Shown in pieces: positions 1-5,683 of a stretch of 22,194 nt of DNA; positions within the stretch are counted from its first letter, which is position 1; every line of letters starts with the position of its first letter. The stretch is from CAYTNY01 sp964439215 (GTDB lineage Bacteria > Oederibacteriota > PGYV01 > CAYTNY01): contig CAYTNY010000031.1 in the NCBI GenBank assembly GCA_964439215.1, positions 1-22,194 on the forward strand, written 5' to 3'. A program made the position numbers and the translations under genes. Below the pieces are notes generated by a model. It was not told the origin of the DNA, searched no databases, and worked only from the letters and a program-made list of their open reading frames with translations.

Positions 1-19
1 CAAACACATTAAAACCGAT

Positions 20-144
20 AGCCGCTGCATCCCCCTCTCCCTCTATGGGGGAGGATAGAGTATGTTACAGGCAGTCTTTTGTTCTTTTACCCCCTTTTTT
101 AAAAGGGGGCAGGGGGATTTTATAGAGGGGGTTAAGCAGCGGCT
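20..144. repeat. MITE-like repeat, copy A
   Basis: The ends are inverted: AGCCGCTGC at 20-28 followed by a C-rich stretch is mirrored by CCCCC..GCAGCGGCT ending at 144. Inside, positions 34-75 match 22127-22168 at 39 of 42 bases. A perfect palindrome (9-bp arms, C5T4/A4G5) sits at 90-109. There is no convincing ORF. A short non-autonomous element or REP-type cassette is my inference; the repetition itself is directly visible. Confidence 0.6.
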
Positions 145-277
145 GAACACTATATAATATAAGCCGGCGATTAAACAGGAAATGCGGGCAAGGGACGGTT
201 CTATGGGCGAGGATGGTGCTCTGCGGGAAACATAAATAAATGTATGAATTAAGCGCTCCGGTATGTAAAGAGAACAC

Positions 278-300
278 AGTGCCAGGTCTTGGCTTGTGGC
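278..300. repeat. REP-like motif (AGGTCTTGGCTTGTGGC type)
   Basis: The sequence GCCAGGTCTTGGCTTGTGGC resembles pieces at 1585-1600 (CCCAGGTCTT), 1813-1828 (inverted), 2687-2700 (TTGACTTGTGAC) and 4130-4142 (TTGACTTGTGAC). A recurring AGGTCTTGACTTGTGAC-type core is what I would expect of REP sequences mobilised by REP-associated tyrosine transposases. That attribution rests on memory of such elements plus the transposase remnant at 2727-2940. Confidence 0.45.
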
Positions 301-337
301 ATGTTTACCGGAGGCTTGGATGTTTAGAGGCATGGTA

Positions 338-370
338 ATAGTTCAAAGTTCAAATAGTTCAAAGTTCAAA
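338..370. repeat. 16-bp tandem duplication (ATAGTTCAAAGTTCAA x2)
   Basis: Two perfect adjacent copies of a 16-base unit. The same TTCAAAG theme occurs in inverse orientation at 4293-4319 (CTTTGAACTC..), upstream of another outer-membrane-protein gene. Function unknown. Confidence 0.75.
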
Positions 371-481
371 GCGAAGACAAAACCGAAAGCGAAACCGCAG
401 GGGCGGTGAAGAGCGGGCAGGCTGCTCGGAGTGAAAGAACAGCCATAAAAGCGGAAAGCGAGCGGGGAATTATAATTGTTG

Positions 482-509
482 TTGAACAAACAGCGATTAT
501 TGGTATAAT
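482..509 (+). promoter_or_regulatory. Sigma70-type promoter of the porV-like gene
   Basis: TTGAAC at 482-487 and TATAAT at 504-509 are separated by 16 bases, 40 bases upstream of the ATG. The block 464-487 recurs at 1962-1985 (21 of 24 identical), where it serves as the -35 region of the next gene, suggesting duplication of the upstream region. Confidence 0.6.
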
Positions 510-548
510 AATAAAAAGTAACAGCAATACCTATGAAAGGGAGGGGAA

Positions 549-1577
549 ATGAAGAAAAAAATATTACTTGTTTTAACAGTATTTTTCATTATATCCAATC
601 TTTATTCTATGGAAGAACCTTTTATTTTTGAAGGAATCCGTCCTTTGGGTATGGGCAAAGCATTTATTGCATTGGCTGATGATGAAAACGCAATTTCCTA
701 CAATCCCGCAGGACTCGTGCATCTGGAGGATTCTGTTATTTCAACAGTAATGGAGTATTACAGTGCTTCCATTGATGCTGAACCGGCTAGAAATTATCTG
801 AGAACCGGAAATTATATCTTATTTGCAATGAAATATTTTGGAGTTACATTTAAATATAATGAGGAATCAGTAAGTATGCTGTCTAATGAAGCGAAAAAAA
901 CTGAAAGAGATATACAATTGAAGTTAGCCGGAGCGCTTGAAGTGTCAGATGATTTCTCTGTTGGAATATTATCCACTTTGATTTATAAAACCAAGCCTTT
1001 TGTTGATAGTGGTTATAGTGAGGGGGCTTATGATGACAGCGGCTATAGGGTTGATTTTGATCTGGGTGCACAGTATTCAATAATAAAAAATTTAAGAATT
1101 GGAATGCTTATAAAACTTACATCCGGCGGCGGGGGAAAAAGAATTATATATGACGATGACTACAAAATCGCGGGGTCTGTGGCATTCCCTAATTTTAATA
1201 TGGGGCTATGCTGGATTATTGATGACATCATAAAAATTGGATTTGATGTTAATAATATATTTGAGCCTAAAAATATGGAGAGTCCTTCAAATTGTTGTGA
1301 GAACTGTTTATCATTAAGAAGACAGTATAGACTGGGGATTGAATCAGATTTTTCTAAAGATTTTATAATCAGGGGCGGTCTGCGTATTGGAAAAGCACCT
1401 ATAGTTACAAGTGAACTCTATTATATATGGTGTCCAAATATTGAATATAAAGATGAAATAAGCATTTCATTGGGATTATCGTATGTATGGAATAAATTTA
1501 TTATAGAATGTGCATTGGAAAGAATAGCGGGCGAAGATGATAATTCCATTAACGCCGGCATAACTTATAAGTTTTGA
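549..1577 (+). CDS. PorV/PorQ-like outer-membrane beta-barrel protein
   Basis: This 342-aa protein begins with a cleavable-looking signal peptide (residues 1-20, lysines then a hydrophobic core ending LYS). The mature N-terminus carries the PorV/PorQ (UPF0164/TraF-like, FadL-superfamily) signature: RPLGMGKAFIALADDENAI followed by YNPAGL (about residues 31-56). The rest alternates short polar and hydrophobic stretches typical of barrel strands and ends in an aromatic residue (..GITYKF), as outer-membrane barrels usually do. Members of this family are integral outer-membrane proteins, in some phyla acting as accessories of secretion or transport; no substrate can be inferred here. A GGGAGGGG ribosome site precedes the ATG and a good promoter lies at 482-509. 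Codon use is visibly more A/T-rich than in the downstream housekeeping operon. A decayed duplicate of its 3' end lies at 1850-1902. Confidence 0.75.
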   Translation: MKKKILLVLTVFFIISNLYSMEEPFIFEGIRPLGMGKAFIALADDENAISYNPAGLVHLEDSVISTVMEYYSASIDAEPARNYLRTGNYILFAMKYFGVTFKYNEESVSMLSNEAKKTERDIQLKLAGALEVSDDFSVGILSTLIYKTKPFVDSGYSEGAYDDSGYRVDFDLGAQYSIIKNLRIGMLIKLTSGGGGKRIIYDDDYKIAGSVAFPNFNMGLCWIIDDIIKIGFDVNNIFEPKNMESPSNCCENCLSLRRQYRLGIESDFSKDFIIRGGLRIGKAPIVTSELYYIWCPNIEYKDEISISLGLSYVWNKFIIECALERIAGEDDNSINAGITYKF

Positions 1578-1584
1578 AAAAACA

Positions 1585-1828
1585 ATCAGTCCCAGGTCTT
1601 CCGCCTCCATTTAAACTGCGGCGGATATGTGACTTGCGGCTTCTTTTGTTGATGAATAGGATATTCTTGATATAATGCTCGTTGAAATAACAAATATAGA
1701 GCAGCGCCGCCAACGAACCTGGAGATGAAGCTACCATAAGTATTTCATATAATGCATTATCAAGACCCGGCATTGATGTTTTTGAGGTGAGATTGTAAAG
1801 TATACACAAGACAAGACCTGGGACTGAT
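1585..1828. mobile_element. Decayed element with 16-bp terminal inverted repeats
   Basis: ATCAGTCCCAGGTCTT at 1585-1600 is perfectly inverted at 1813-1828, enclosing 212 bases. The element starts 7 bases after the stop codon of the porV-like gene. Its right half (1724-1783) is homologous to 2898-2978 beside the transposase remnant. It has no ORF of its own, so it looks like a non-autonomous or degraded derivative of a REP/RAYT-type element. The inverted repeat is seen directly; the classification is inference. Confidence 0.5.
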
Positions 1829-1849
1829 AGGGTGTTCCCGCAGGGCCTA

Positions 1850-1902
1850 TGATTTTTGAATATGAAGATGAAACAAGCATTCCATTGAGTTTATTGTATT
1901 AA
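1850..1902 (+). pseudogene. Decayed duplicate of the porV-like gene 3' region
   Basis: Positions 1856-1899 match 1441-1484 inside the porV-like gene at 38 of 44 bases. Translated in the corresponding frame the copy reads FEYEDETSIPLSLLY then a stop, against IEYKDEISISLGLSYV in the intact gene. No start codon or full-length frame remains. It lies just after the 244-bp inverted-repeat element. Together with the repeated promoter block (464-487 versus 1962-1985) it suggests an old tandem duplication of the locus that has largely decayed. Confidence 0.6.
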
Positions 1903-1961
1903 GCGGAACTGAAAGAATGAAAGATATTGCAGATTGAAGCGGAGAAAACATTTTCATTGAA

Positions 1962-2009
1962 GGGGAATTATAATGGTCGTTGAATAAATAAATTTTTCAC
2001 AAGTATAAT
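1962..2009 (+). promoter_or_regulatory. Promoter of the 2096 gene, sharing a block with the 482 promoter
   Basis: TTGAAT at 1980-1985 and TATAAT at 2004-2009 are 18 bases apart. The 24-base block 1962-1985 repeats 464-487 with three mismatches, so two neighbouring envelope-protein genes carry related upstream regions. The ATG follows 86 bases after the -10 box. Confidence 0.55.
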
Positions 2010-2095
2010 ATTTTAGAAAAGTTTACCGGAAATTTATTTGTTTTATTGCGCTGAAAACGGATCATTTCTCAGAATAGATGAATATGAGGTGAAAC

Positions 2096-2632
2096 ATGAA
2101 AAGAATTTTATTAATATGCTTGTTTTTATTGATATGTCATTGCTTATTTGGCAAATGGAGCATTGGTCCTGATATTGGTTTTAACAGGCTTTTTATTCAT
2201 TCTCAGCAATCCGATATAAACGCAGAATTAAATGGGTTTTCAGTTGGTATTAATACAAATATATATTTTGGAGATTCTTTATATACTGCTATAGGAGTTG
2301 ATTTAATGAATAAATCAAGATTAACTTATTATTATTTTACCGTAAGTAATCAGGTGGTTTTGAACTTTTCGGCCGGTCTTGGTGTAGTGGTTGCGGAAGA
2401 ATATTTCAAAAATATATTGATTCCGTCTTTGCTTGTGCAATTGGGATTTGCTTTGACAACGGAAGAAATTATTGGCAAAGGAAATTACGATTCTTATTTG
2501 TATTATAATGCGGGCATAAAATTACAGCGTCCGATACTTGACGGTACGGTATTCATAAATGTTTTATTGGAACCTCATTATAATGAGATGAGTCTGCTTG
2601 TTCAAACAGGATATTCATTTATATTTCAATAA
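2096..2632 (+). CDS. Small secreted, barrel-like protein of unknown function
   Basis: A 178-aa protein with an N-terminal signal peptide (residues 1-19, hydrophobic core LLICLFLLICHCLF, then a plausible cut near GKW). The mature part lacks charged helices and shows alternating hydrophobic/aromatic strands (VGINTNIYFG, LYTAIGVDLM, YNAGIKLQRP), ending TGYSFIFQ, all suggesting a small outer-membrane beta-barrel of about eight strands. I do not recognise the family. A GAGGTG ribosome site lies just before the ATG and the promoter is at 1980-2009. Base composition is A/T-rich, like the porV-like neighbour and unlike the housekeeping operon. It could share a function with the upstream protein, but only location and the related promoter support that. 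Confidence 0.65.
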   Translation: MKRILLICLFLLICHCLFGKWSIGPDIGFNRLFIHSQQSDINAELNGFSVGINTNIYFGDSLYTAIGVDLMNKSRLTYYYFTVSNQVVLNFSAGLGVVVAEEYFKNILIPSLLVQLGFALTTEEIIGKGNYDSYLYYNAGIKLQRPILDGTVFINVLLEPHYNEMSLLVQTGYSFIFQ

Positions 2633-2652
2633 TTATTTATATGGGAGGGATT

Positions 2653-2712
2653 ATGAAAGAACAAGAAAAAAACAATCAATCCTATGTTTTGACTTGTGAC
2701 TCCTTATATTGA
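2653..2712 (+). pseudogene. Orphan gene start truncated by a repeat
   Basis: A strong ribosome site (GGGAGGGA, 2643-2650) is followed at the right distance by ATG AAA GAA CAA.., but the frame stops after 19 codons, and from about codon 7 it runs into the AACAATCAATCC..TTGACTTGTGAC repeat sequence. It looks like the head of a gene whose body was displaced by an inserted element. A genuine 19-aa peptide is possible but less likely. Confidence 0.4.
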
Positions 2713-2726
2713 TTAAATAATTAATC

Positions 2727-2940
2727 TTGGAACCTGGAAAAACAGCTATGTTCCTGATACCTATGAAGACAGGGCTAGGCAGCAAGGAAATTGCAAAGTT
2801 ATTTGAAGATGTACATTGCAGCGTGATATCGCAGATAAAAAAGGGTCAAAAGAAATCCATCTTTGTCAAAGAAAGCAGGCAGGATATTGGGCAATGTGAT
2901 GAAGCGGCTGCAAGTATTTCGTATAATGCAAAGATGAATT
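2727..2940 (+). pseudogene. Remnant of a REP-associated tyrosine transposase (C-terminal HTH part)
   Basis: The frame from 2727 contains KTGLGSKEIAKLFEDVHCSV followed by ISQIKKGQKK. This resembles the DnaA-like helix-turn-helix at the C-terminus of many Y1 (HUH) REP-associated transposases, whose pattern is TGL(S/T)NxEIGxLFGGxxYSxVSxxxKR. The catalytic HUH/Tyr domain is absent and there is no ribosome site. The frame drifts into repeat sequence after about residue 65 (..NVLSRPGTD), and is open to codon 141 only by reading into the MNT gene. On the left is a REP-like stretch (2669-2700), on the right the CAAGACCCGG repeat (2956-2965). I take it as a dead fragment, not a gene; the family call is from motif memory. 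Confidence 0.55.
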
Positions 2941-2978
2941 GTTATAATGTATTATCAAGACCCGGGACGGATGTTTTT
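2898..2978. repeat. Second copy of the 1724-1783 repeat, with a 21-bp insertion
   Basis: GATGAAG..AGTATTTCGTATAATGCA, then 21 extra bases, then TTATCAAGACCCGG..GATGTTTTT. The same blocks occur at 1724-1783 without the extra 21 bases. The extra block ends ATAATGTA, close to the ATAATGCA just before it, so it may be an imprecise duplication. It marks this region and the 1585-1828 element as relatives. Confidence 0.65.
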
Positions 2979-3006
2979 CTTTGTATAATGTTAGTATGCT
3001 TTGCAC

Positions 3007-3035
3007 TTGACAGATGTAAGCACTTACCTTACAAT
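3007..3035 (+). promoter_or_regulatory. Promoter and putative operator of the MNT-HEPN pair
   Basis: TTGACA (3007-3012), 17 bases, TACAAT (3030-3035): a near-consensus promoter 31 bases upstream of the GTG start. The spacer holds GTAAGCACTTAC (3016-3027, 5-bp inverted arms), immediately followed by another CTTAC (3028-3032); a further CTTAC is at 3049-3053. Since the first protein carries an HTH domain, these half-sites are a reasonable autoregulatory operator. The promoter is directly visible; the operator role is inference. Confidence 0.6.
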
Positions 3036-3066
3036 TGGAAGCAAATATCTTACATAGGAGGACAGC

Positions 3067-3651
3067 GTGCGTTTCAACACGAACATTATCGCTCGGATAT
3101 CTTCGGATTCCAAGGTAAAAATACTCCGTCATGTACTTTCGCCGGGGTTTAGAATGACCGGCAGGGAACTTGCCCGTATTTGCGGGGTATCACACTCAAT
3201 GGCCATAGACACTCTAAAAGAGTTTGAAAGCATTAATCTGGTTCATTATTTTAAAGCGGGAACATCTGCCGTCTGGGTAACCAACACTAAAAGCTATATA
3301 TATTCCGTAGCTAAAAAATTATATGGTAAAAAAGAAAACTATTTGCCGGTCGAACACCTTAAAAAAACCATTATTAAGGCACTGCCCGAAAAAATTATAA
3401 AAAAAGCTGTTCTTTTTGGTTCTGTTTCCAGAGGAACGGAAAAAACCTCAAGCGATATAGACCTTTTTGTACTGGTGGGTACATCAGCGCAAAAATTAAA
3501 AGCAGAAAAAATCCTTGAAAATCTTTCACTAAAATGTATAGAATTATACGGAAACAACCTTGGTTTTTATCTTTTGACAGAAAACGAACTGGCAAAAAGG
3601 AAGAATCTGCCAGTAATAAAGAACATTAACAAAGGAATAAAACTTATATGA
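3067..3651 (+). CDS. HTH-nucleotidyltransferase (MNT) protein, antitoxin-like
   Basis: A 194-aa two-domain protein. Residues about 1-85 form a winged-helix/HTH region (RMTGRELARICGVSHSMAID is the probable recognition segment). Residues about 95-190 form a minimal nucleotidyltransferase domain with the Pol-beta signature G118-S119, RG, then D130-I-D132 (VLFGSVSRGTEKTSSDIDL). In MNT-HEPN modules the MNT partner neutralises the HEPN RNase, in some systems by adding AMP to it, and the added HTH would let it also repress its own promoter. The start is GTG at 3067, chosen for the AGGAGG site 5 bases upstream. The gene ends in ATGA, where the downstream HEPN frame probably once began. The region around it is rich in transposase debris, consistent with a mobile module. 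Confidence 0.8.
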   Translation: MRFNTNIIARISSDSKVKILRHVLSPGFRMTGRELARICGVSHSMAIDTLKEFESINLVHYFKAGTSAVWVTNTKSYIYSVAKKLYGKKENYLPVEHLKKTIIKALPEKIIKKAVLFGSVSRGTEKTSSDIDLFVLVGTSAQKLKAEKILENLSLKCIELYGNNLGFYLLTENELAKRKNLPVIKNINKGIKLI

Positions 3652-3688
3652 CAAAAAAAAAGTTAAAACAAGAGATATAGAAAAGAGT

Positions 3689-4060
3689 ATGTATAGGAAT
3701 TATTTGCAGAAGGCCGCTGAAGGTATAACTACAGCTGAAAAAGCAATGGAAAAGAGATTATATAACGCTGCTGCCGTCAGCGCAATTCACGCAGCGATAT
3801 CAGCCGCTGATGCTTATTGTGTATACGGATTGTCCCGAAGGTGCGCTTCAGAGAATCACAAAGATACGGAATTTTTAATACGGACCACACCTTTTCCTGA
3901 TCGCGAAAAAGCTGTTGTATCGAAAAAGTATTTATCGGTAATTAGGATAAAGAATATGGCGGAGTATGAGGAAAGGCTTGTTAAGGAAAAAGAGGCGGAA
4001 AAAGTACTCAGGGAAACCAAAGAAATGATAGATTTAGTAAAAATGCGTACGGAGAAATAG
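3689..4060 (+). CDS. HEPN-domain protein, toxin-like partner of the MNT gene
   Basis: A 123-aa all-helical protein with the HEPN pattern: a YNAAAVSAIHAAISAADAYC helix, then R51-x5-H57 (RCASENH), matching the HEPN RNase motif Rx4-6H, and a basic/acidic C-terminal helix. The HxY tyrosine of HepT-type toxins is not present after His57 (it reads HKD). The ATG at 3689 has only a poor ribosome site. Upstream, ATG at 3648 overlaps the MNT stop codon (ATGA), but its frame ends after 10 codons because the run of nine A at 3653-3661 is one base short; with ten A it would read MTKKKVKTRDIEKSMYRNYL straight into this protein. So the true start may be 3648 with an assembly error or slippage. Probable RNase toxin paired with the upstream antitoxin; moderately sure. 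Confidence 0.75.
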   Translation: MYRNYLQKAAEGITTAEKAMEKRLYNAAAVSAIHAAISAADAYCVYGLSRRCASENHKDTEFLIRTTPFPDREKAVVSKKYLSVIRIKNMAEYEERLVKEKEAEKVLRETKEMIDLVKMRTEK

Positions 4061-4340
4061 TGTTTGATTCAACACGTCTTATAAATCAACGATATTCAGC
4101 AAAAACATAACAAAACAAAATTCCGGGCATTGACTTGTGACTATTTAAGAAATTTTAACCGTACGTTCATCTGTTCTATTATTCATTTCGCTATTTGAGA
4201 TGTATGGGATTCGCCGCATTGGGGAGGGCAGTCAAGCGTGTTTCCGGAAAAATCCCGCCCTGCCGGTGCAGACGCCCGGGTTTGTTGTTTGGGACTTTGA
4301 ACTCTTGAACTTTGAACTCTTATTTCCGGGAATTTAATAC
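4061..4340. other. Spacer with repeat fragments, no gene
   Basis: About 280 bases without a supported gene. It contains a short hairpin directly at the HEPN stop (GTGTT/AACAC, 4060-4075, no T-run), a TTGACTTGTGAC motif at 4130-4142 like that at 2687-2700, and the inverse TTCAAAG-type repeat at 4293-4319. A minus-strand ORF here overlaps the next gene's promoter and start and has no recognisable domain. Confidence 0.5.
4293..4319. repeat. Inverse copy of the TTCAAAG-type repeat at 338-370
   Basis: CTTTGAACTCTTGAACTTTG with flanks is the reverse complement of an AGTTCAAAGTTCAAgAGTTCAAAG pattern, closely related to the tandem duplication at 338-370. Both copies lie within about 200 bases upstream of an outer-membrane-protein gene. 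Confidence 0.6.
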
Positions 4341-4368
4341 TTGAAATCCGGGGAGAAATTGTTATAAT
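4341..4368 (+). promoter_or_regulatory. Promoter of the barrel-TPR gene
   Basis: TTGAAA (4341-4346), 16 bases, TATAAT (4363-4368), with the ATG 31 bases further on. The -35 form TTGAA(A/C/T) is shared with the promoters at 482 and 1980. Confidence 0.6.
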
Positions 4369-4399
4369 TCTTGTAAATACTAAAAAAAGAGGTATCAAA

Positions 4400-5548
4400 A
4401 TGAGAAAAGCGGCAATAACGCTTATTTTTTTTATGAGTTTTATTTCAACGTTGAAATCAGCTGAAACGCCTTTCGGACATAATGTAAAAAACACCTATGA
4501 ATTAACCGGCGGAGCGGCTGTCACGGCTATGAATAATTATTTCTCGTATATTGAGGATAAAGCGGAATATATGGGTGCGGAGGCTGTGGTAAATTCCGGG
4601 ATAACAGGAGGGAATTTTAATATAACATTCAACTCTTTCTTTGCTTCGGATGAAGGATTATGGTCGTTTTATATTACCAATCATTATTTTGTGATAAATG
4701 ACGGCGAGTCTGTTATAAATTATCCGGACGGAGCCCTGATGATAAGATACAACTCAGGACTCAGCGCTGATTATATGGGAATCGGAGTGAGAAAATATAC
4801 GTCTGAACAGTGGCTGGCGGAAAAATTTAATTTTTATTTTGGAGCGGACGCGGGTGTCGGAACGTCCGTAAACACGAGTTTCCTTGAAGAGCATTACAGT
4901 GAAGCGGGGCTGAAGGAAAAAGAACTGTCAACATCACCGAACGGCATGATATACGGACTAAACGCGGAAGCAGGCGGCTCTTACTGGTTCAATGAAAATA
5001 TTGGCGTGGTCATAAAGGGCGGATACAGGTATATACAGGGAAGATTTACCGGGACTTATTATGAAAAGATATTAGACGGCAGCGGATATTATACAGGCGA
5101 AGGTTCGTCTTATGATGTTGATTATTCCGGCCCGTTTATAACAGCGGGAGCGGCGTTTTCTTTTGATGCCGCGGTTAATAAAAAAGCACCGGAAAAAAAA
5201 GAAGCTGAAAAAAAAGAAACAGTGAGCTTTGATGCGGGGCTTCCGGGAAGCGGATTGGAAGAACCGGACCGGGCAGGCGGTTCCGGGGAAATGGAGTTTG
5301 GACAGCTGTCCGCGCAGGGGAACGAAGCATATCAAAACGCTGAGTATCAAAAGGCCGCGGAGTTTTTTGAACAGGCGCTTGAAATAAAAGAAGATTCTGA
5401 ATTATACAGGAAAACAGGCATGTCTTATTTTCATATGAAAAATCCGGAAAAAACGCTTGAGAATTTTGAAAAGTATCTGGAAATGAAGCCTTCGGATACA
5501 AGGACAAAGAACTGGATTGAAGATTACAGGCAAAAGTCCGGTTTTTAG
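4400..5548 (+). CDS. Outer-membrane barrel protein fused to C-terminal TPR repeats
   Basis: A 382-aa protein. Residues 1-20 are a signal peptide (..FISTLKSAETP). Residues about 22-258 look like beta-barrel sequence, with glycine- and aromatic-rich strands such as NIGVVIKGGYRYIQGRF and GPFITAGAAFSFD. Residues about 259-300 are a low-complexity Lys/Glu- then Gly/Pro-rich linker. Residues about 303-370 contain two TPR-like repeats (GNEAYQNAEYQKAAEFFEQAL, ELYRKTGMSYFHMKNPEKTL). A signal-bearing barrel with a TPR tail after a flexible linker suggests an outer-membrane anchor presenting a protein-protein interaction module in the periplasm. I do not recognise a named family. The start is well placed after AAAGAGG. 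The next gene begins a separate, promoter-preceded operon. Confidence is high that the gene is real, moderate for topology. Confidence 0.7.
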   Translation: MRKAAITLIFFMSFISTLKSAETPFGHNVKNTYELTGGAAVTAMNNYFSYIEDKAEYMGAEAVVNSGITGGNFNITFNSFFASDEGLWSFYITNHYFVINDGESVINYPDGALMIRYNSGLSADYMGIGVRKYTSEQWLAEKFNFYFGADAGVGTSVNTSFLEEHYSEAGLKEKELSTSPNGMIYGLNAEAGGSYWFNENIGVVIKGGYRYIQGRFTGTYYEKILDGSGYYTGEGSSYDVDYSGPFITAGAAFSFDAAVNKKAPEKKEAEKKETVSFDAGLPGSGLEEPDRAGGSGEMEFGQLSAQGNEAYQNAEYQKAAEFFEQALEIKEDSELYRKTGMSYFHMKNPEKTLENFEKYLEMKPSDTRTKNWIEDYRQKSGF

Positions 5549-5612
5549 GATTTTTGCGGTTCATACAGCAGGATGTAACCTCTTTGCCGCCGCCCGGCGT
5601 CTAAAAAATGAC

Positions 5613-5641
5613 TTGAAATTAAGTCTGAATACTAATAAAAT
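5613..5641 (+). promoter_or_regulatory. Probable promoter of the lolA-to-mfd operon
   Basis: TTGAAA (5613-5618), 17 bases, TAAAAT (5636-5641), 42 bases before the lolA-like ATG. A compact GC hairpin (5588-5599, CGCCG/CGGCG) lies just upstream but lacks a T-run, so I do not call it a terminator of the preceding gene. Confidence 0.5.
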
Positions 5642-5683
5642 AGATTACTGCCGTAGGTTTATCCGGCGGAAATGAGGAGTATT

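Larger units (their letters stand above)
145..470. other. Non-coding repeat-rich spacer
   Basis: I see no gene here. It holds a GGGACGGTTCT motif (about 191-202), a REP-like motif at 278-300, a 16-bp tandem duplication at 338-370, and a purine-rich stretch (370-465) leading into the promoter of the porV-like gene. A 96-codon minus-strand ORF crosses repeat copy A and this spacer; it has no recognisable domain and I treat it as spurious. Confidence 0.55.

Noticed and set aside
43..333. 96-codon minus-strand ORF
   Set aside because: It runs through the repeat copy A palindrome and spacer, shows no domain or good ribosome site, and reads proline/serine-rich filler.
338..370. Start of a CRISPR array
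   Set aside because: The two units are directly adjacent with no spacer and there are only two.
2727..3152. Full 141-codon plus-strand ORF as an intact gene
   Set aside because: Only the first part resembles a transposase HTH; the rest is repeat DNA and the 5' end of the MNT gene in another frame. No ribosome site.
4060..4075. GTGTT-TGATTC-AACAC hairpin after the HEPN stop as terminator
   Set aside because: Five weak pairs and no T-run.
4183..4494. 103-codon minus-strand ORF
   Set aside because: It overlaps the promoter and start of the barrel-TPR gene, whose signal peptide, ribosome site and promoter are convincing.
5588..5599. GC hairpin CGCCG-CC-CGGCG after the barrel-TPR gene as terminator
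   Set aside because: Only 5 bp with a 2-base loop and followed by A-rich, not T-rich, sequence on the transcript strand.
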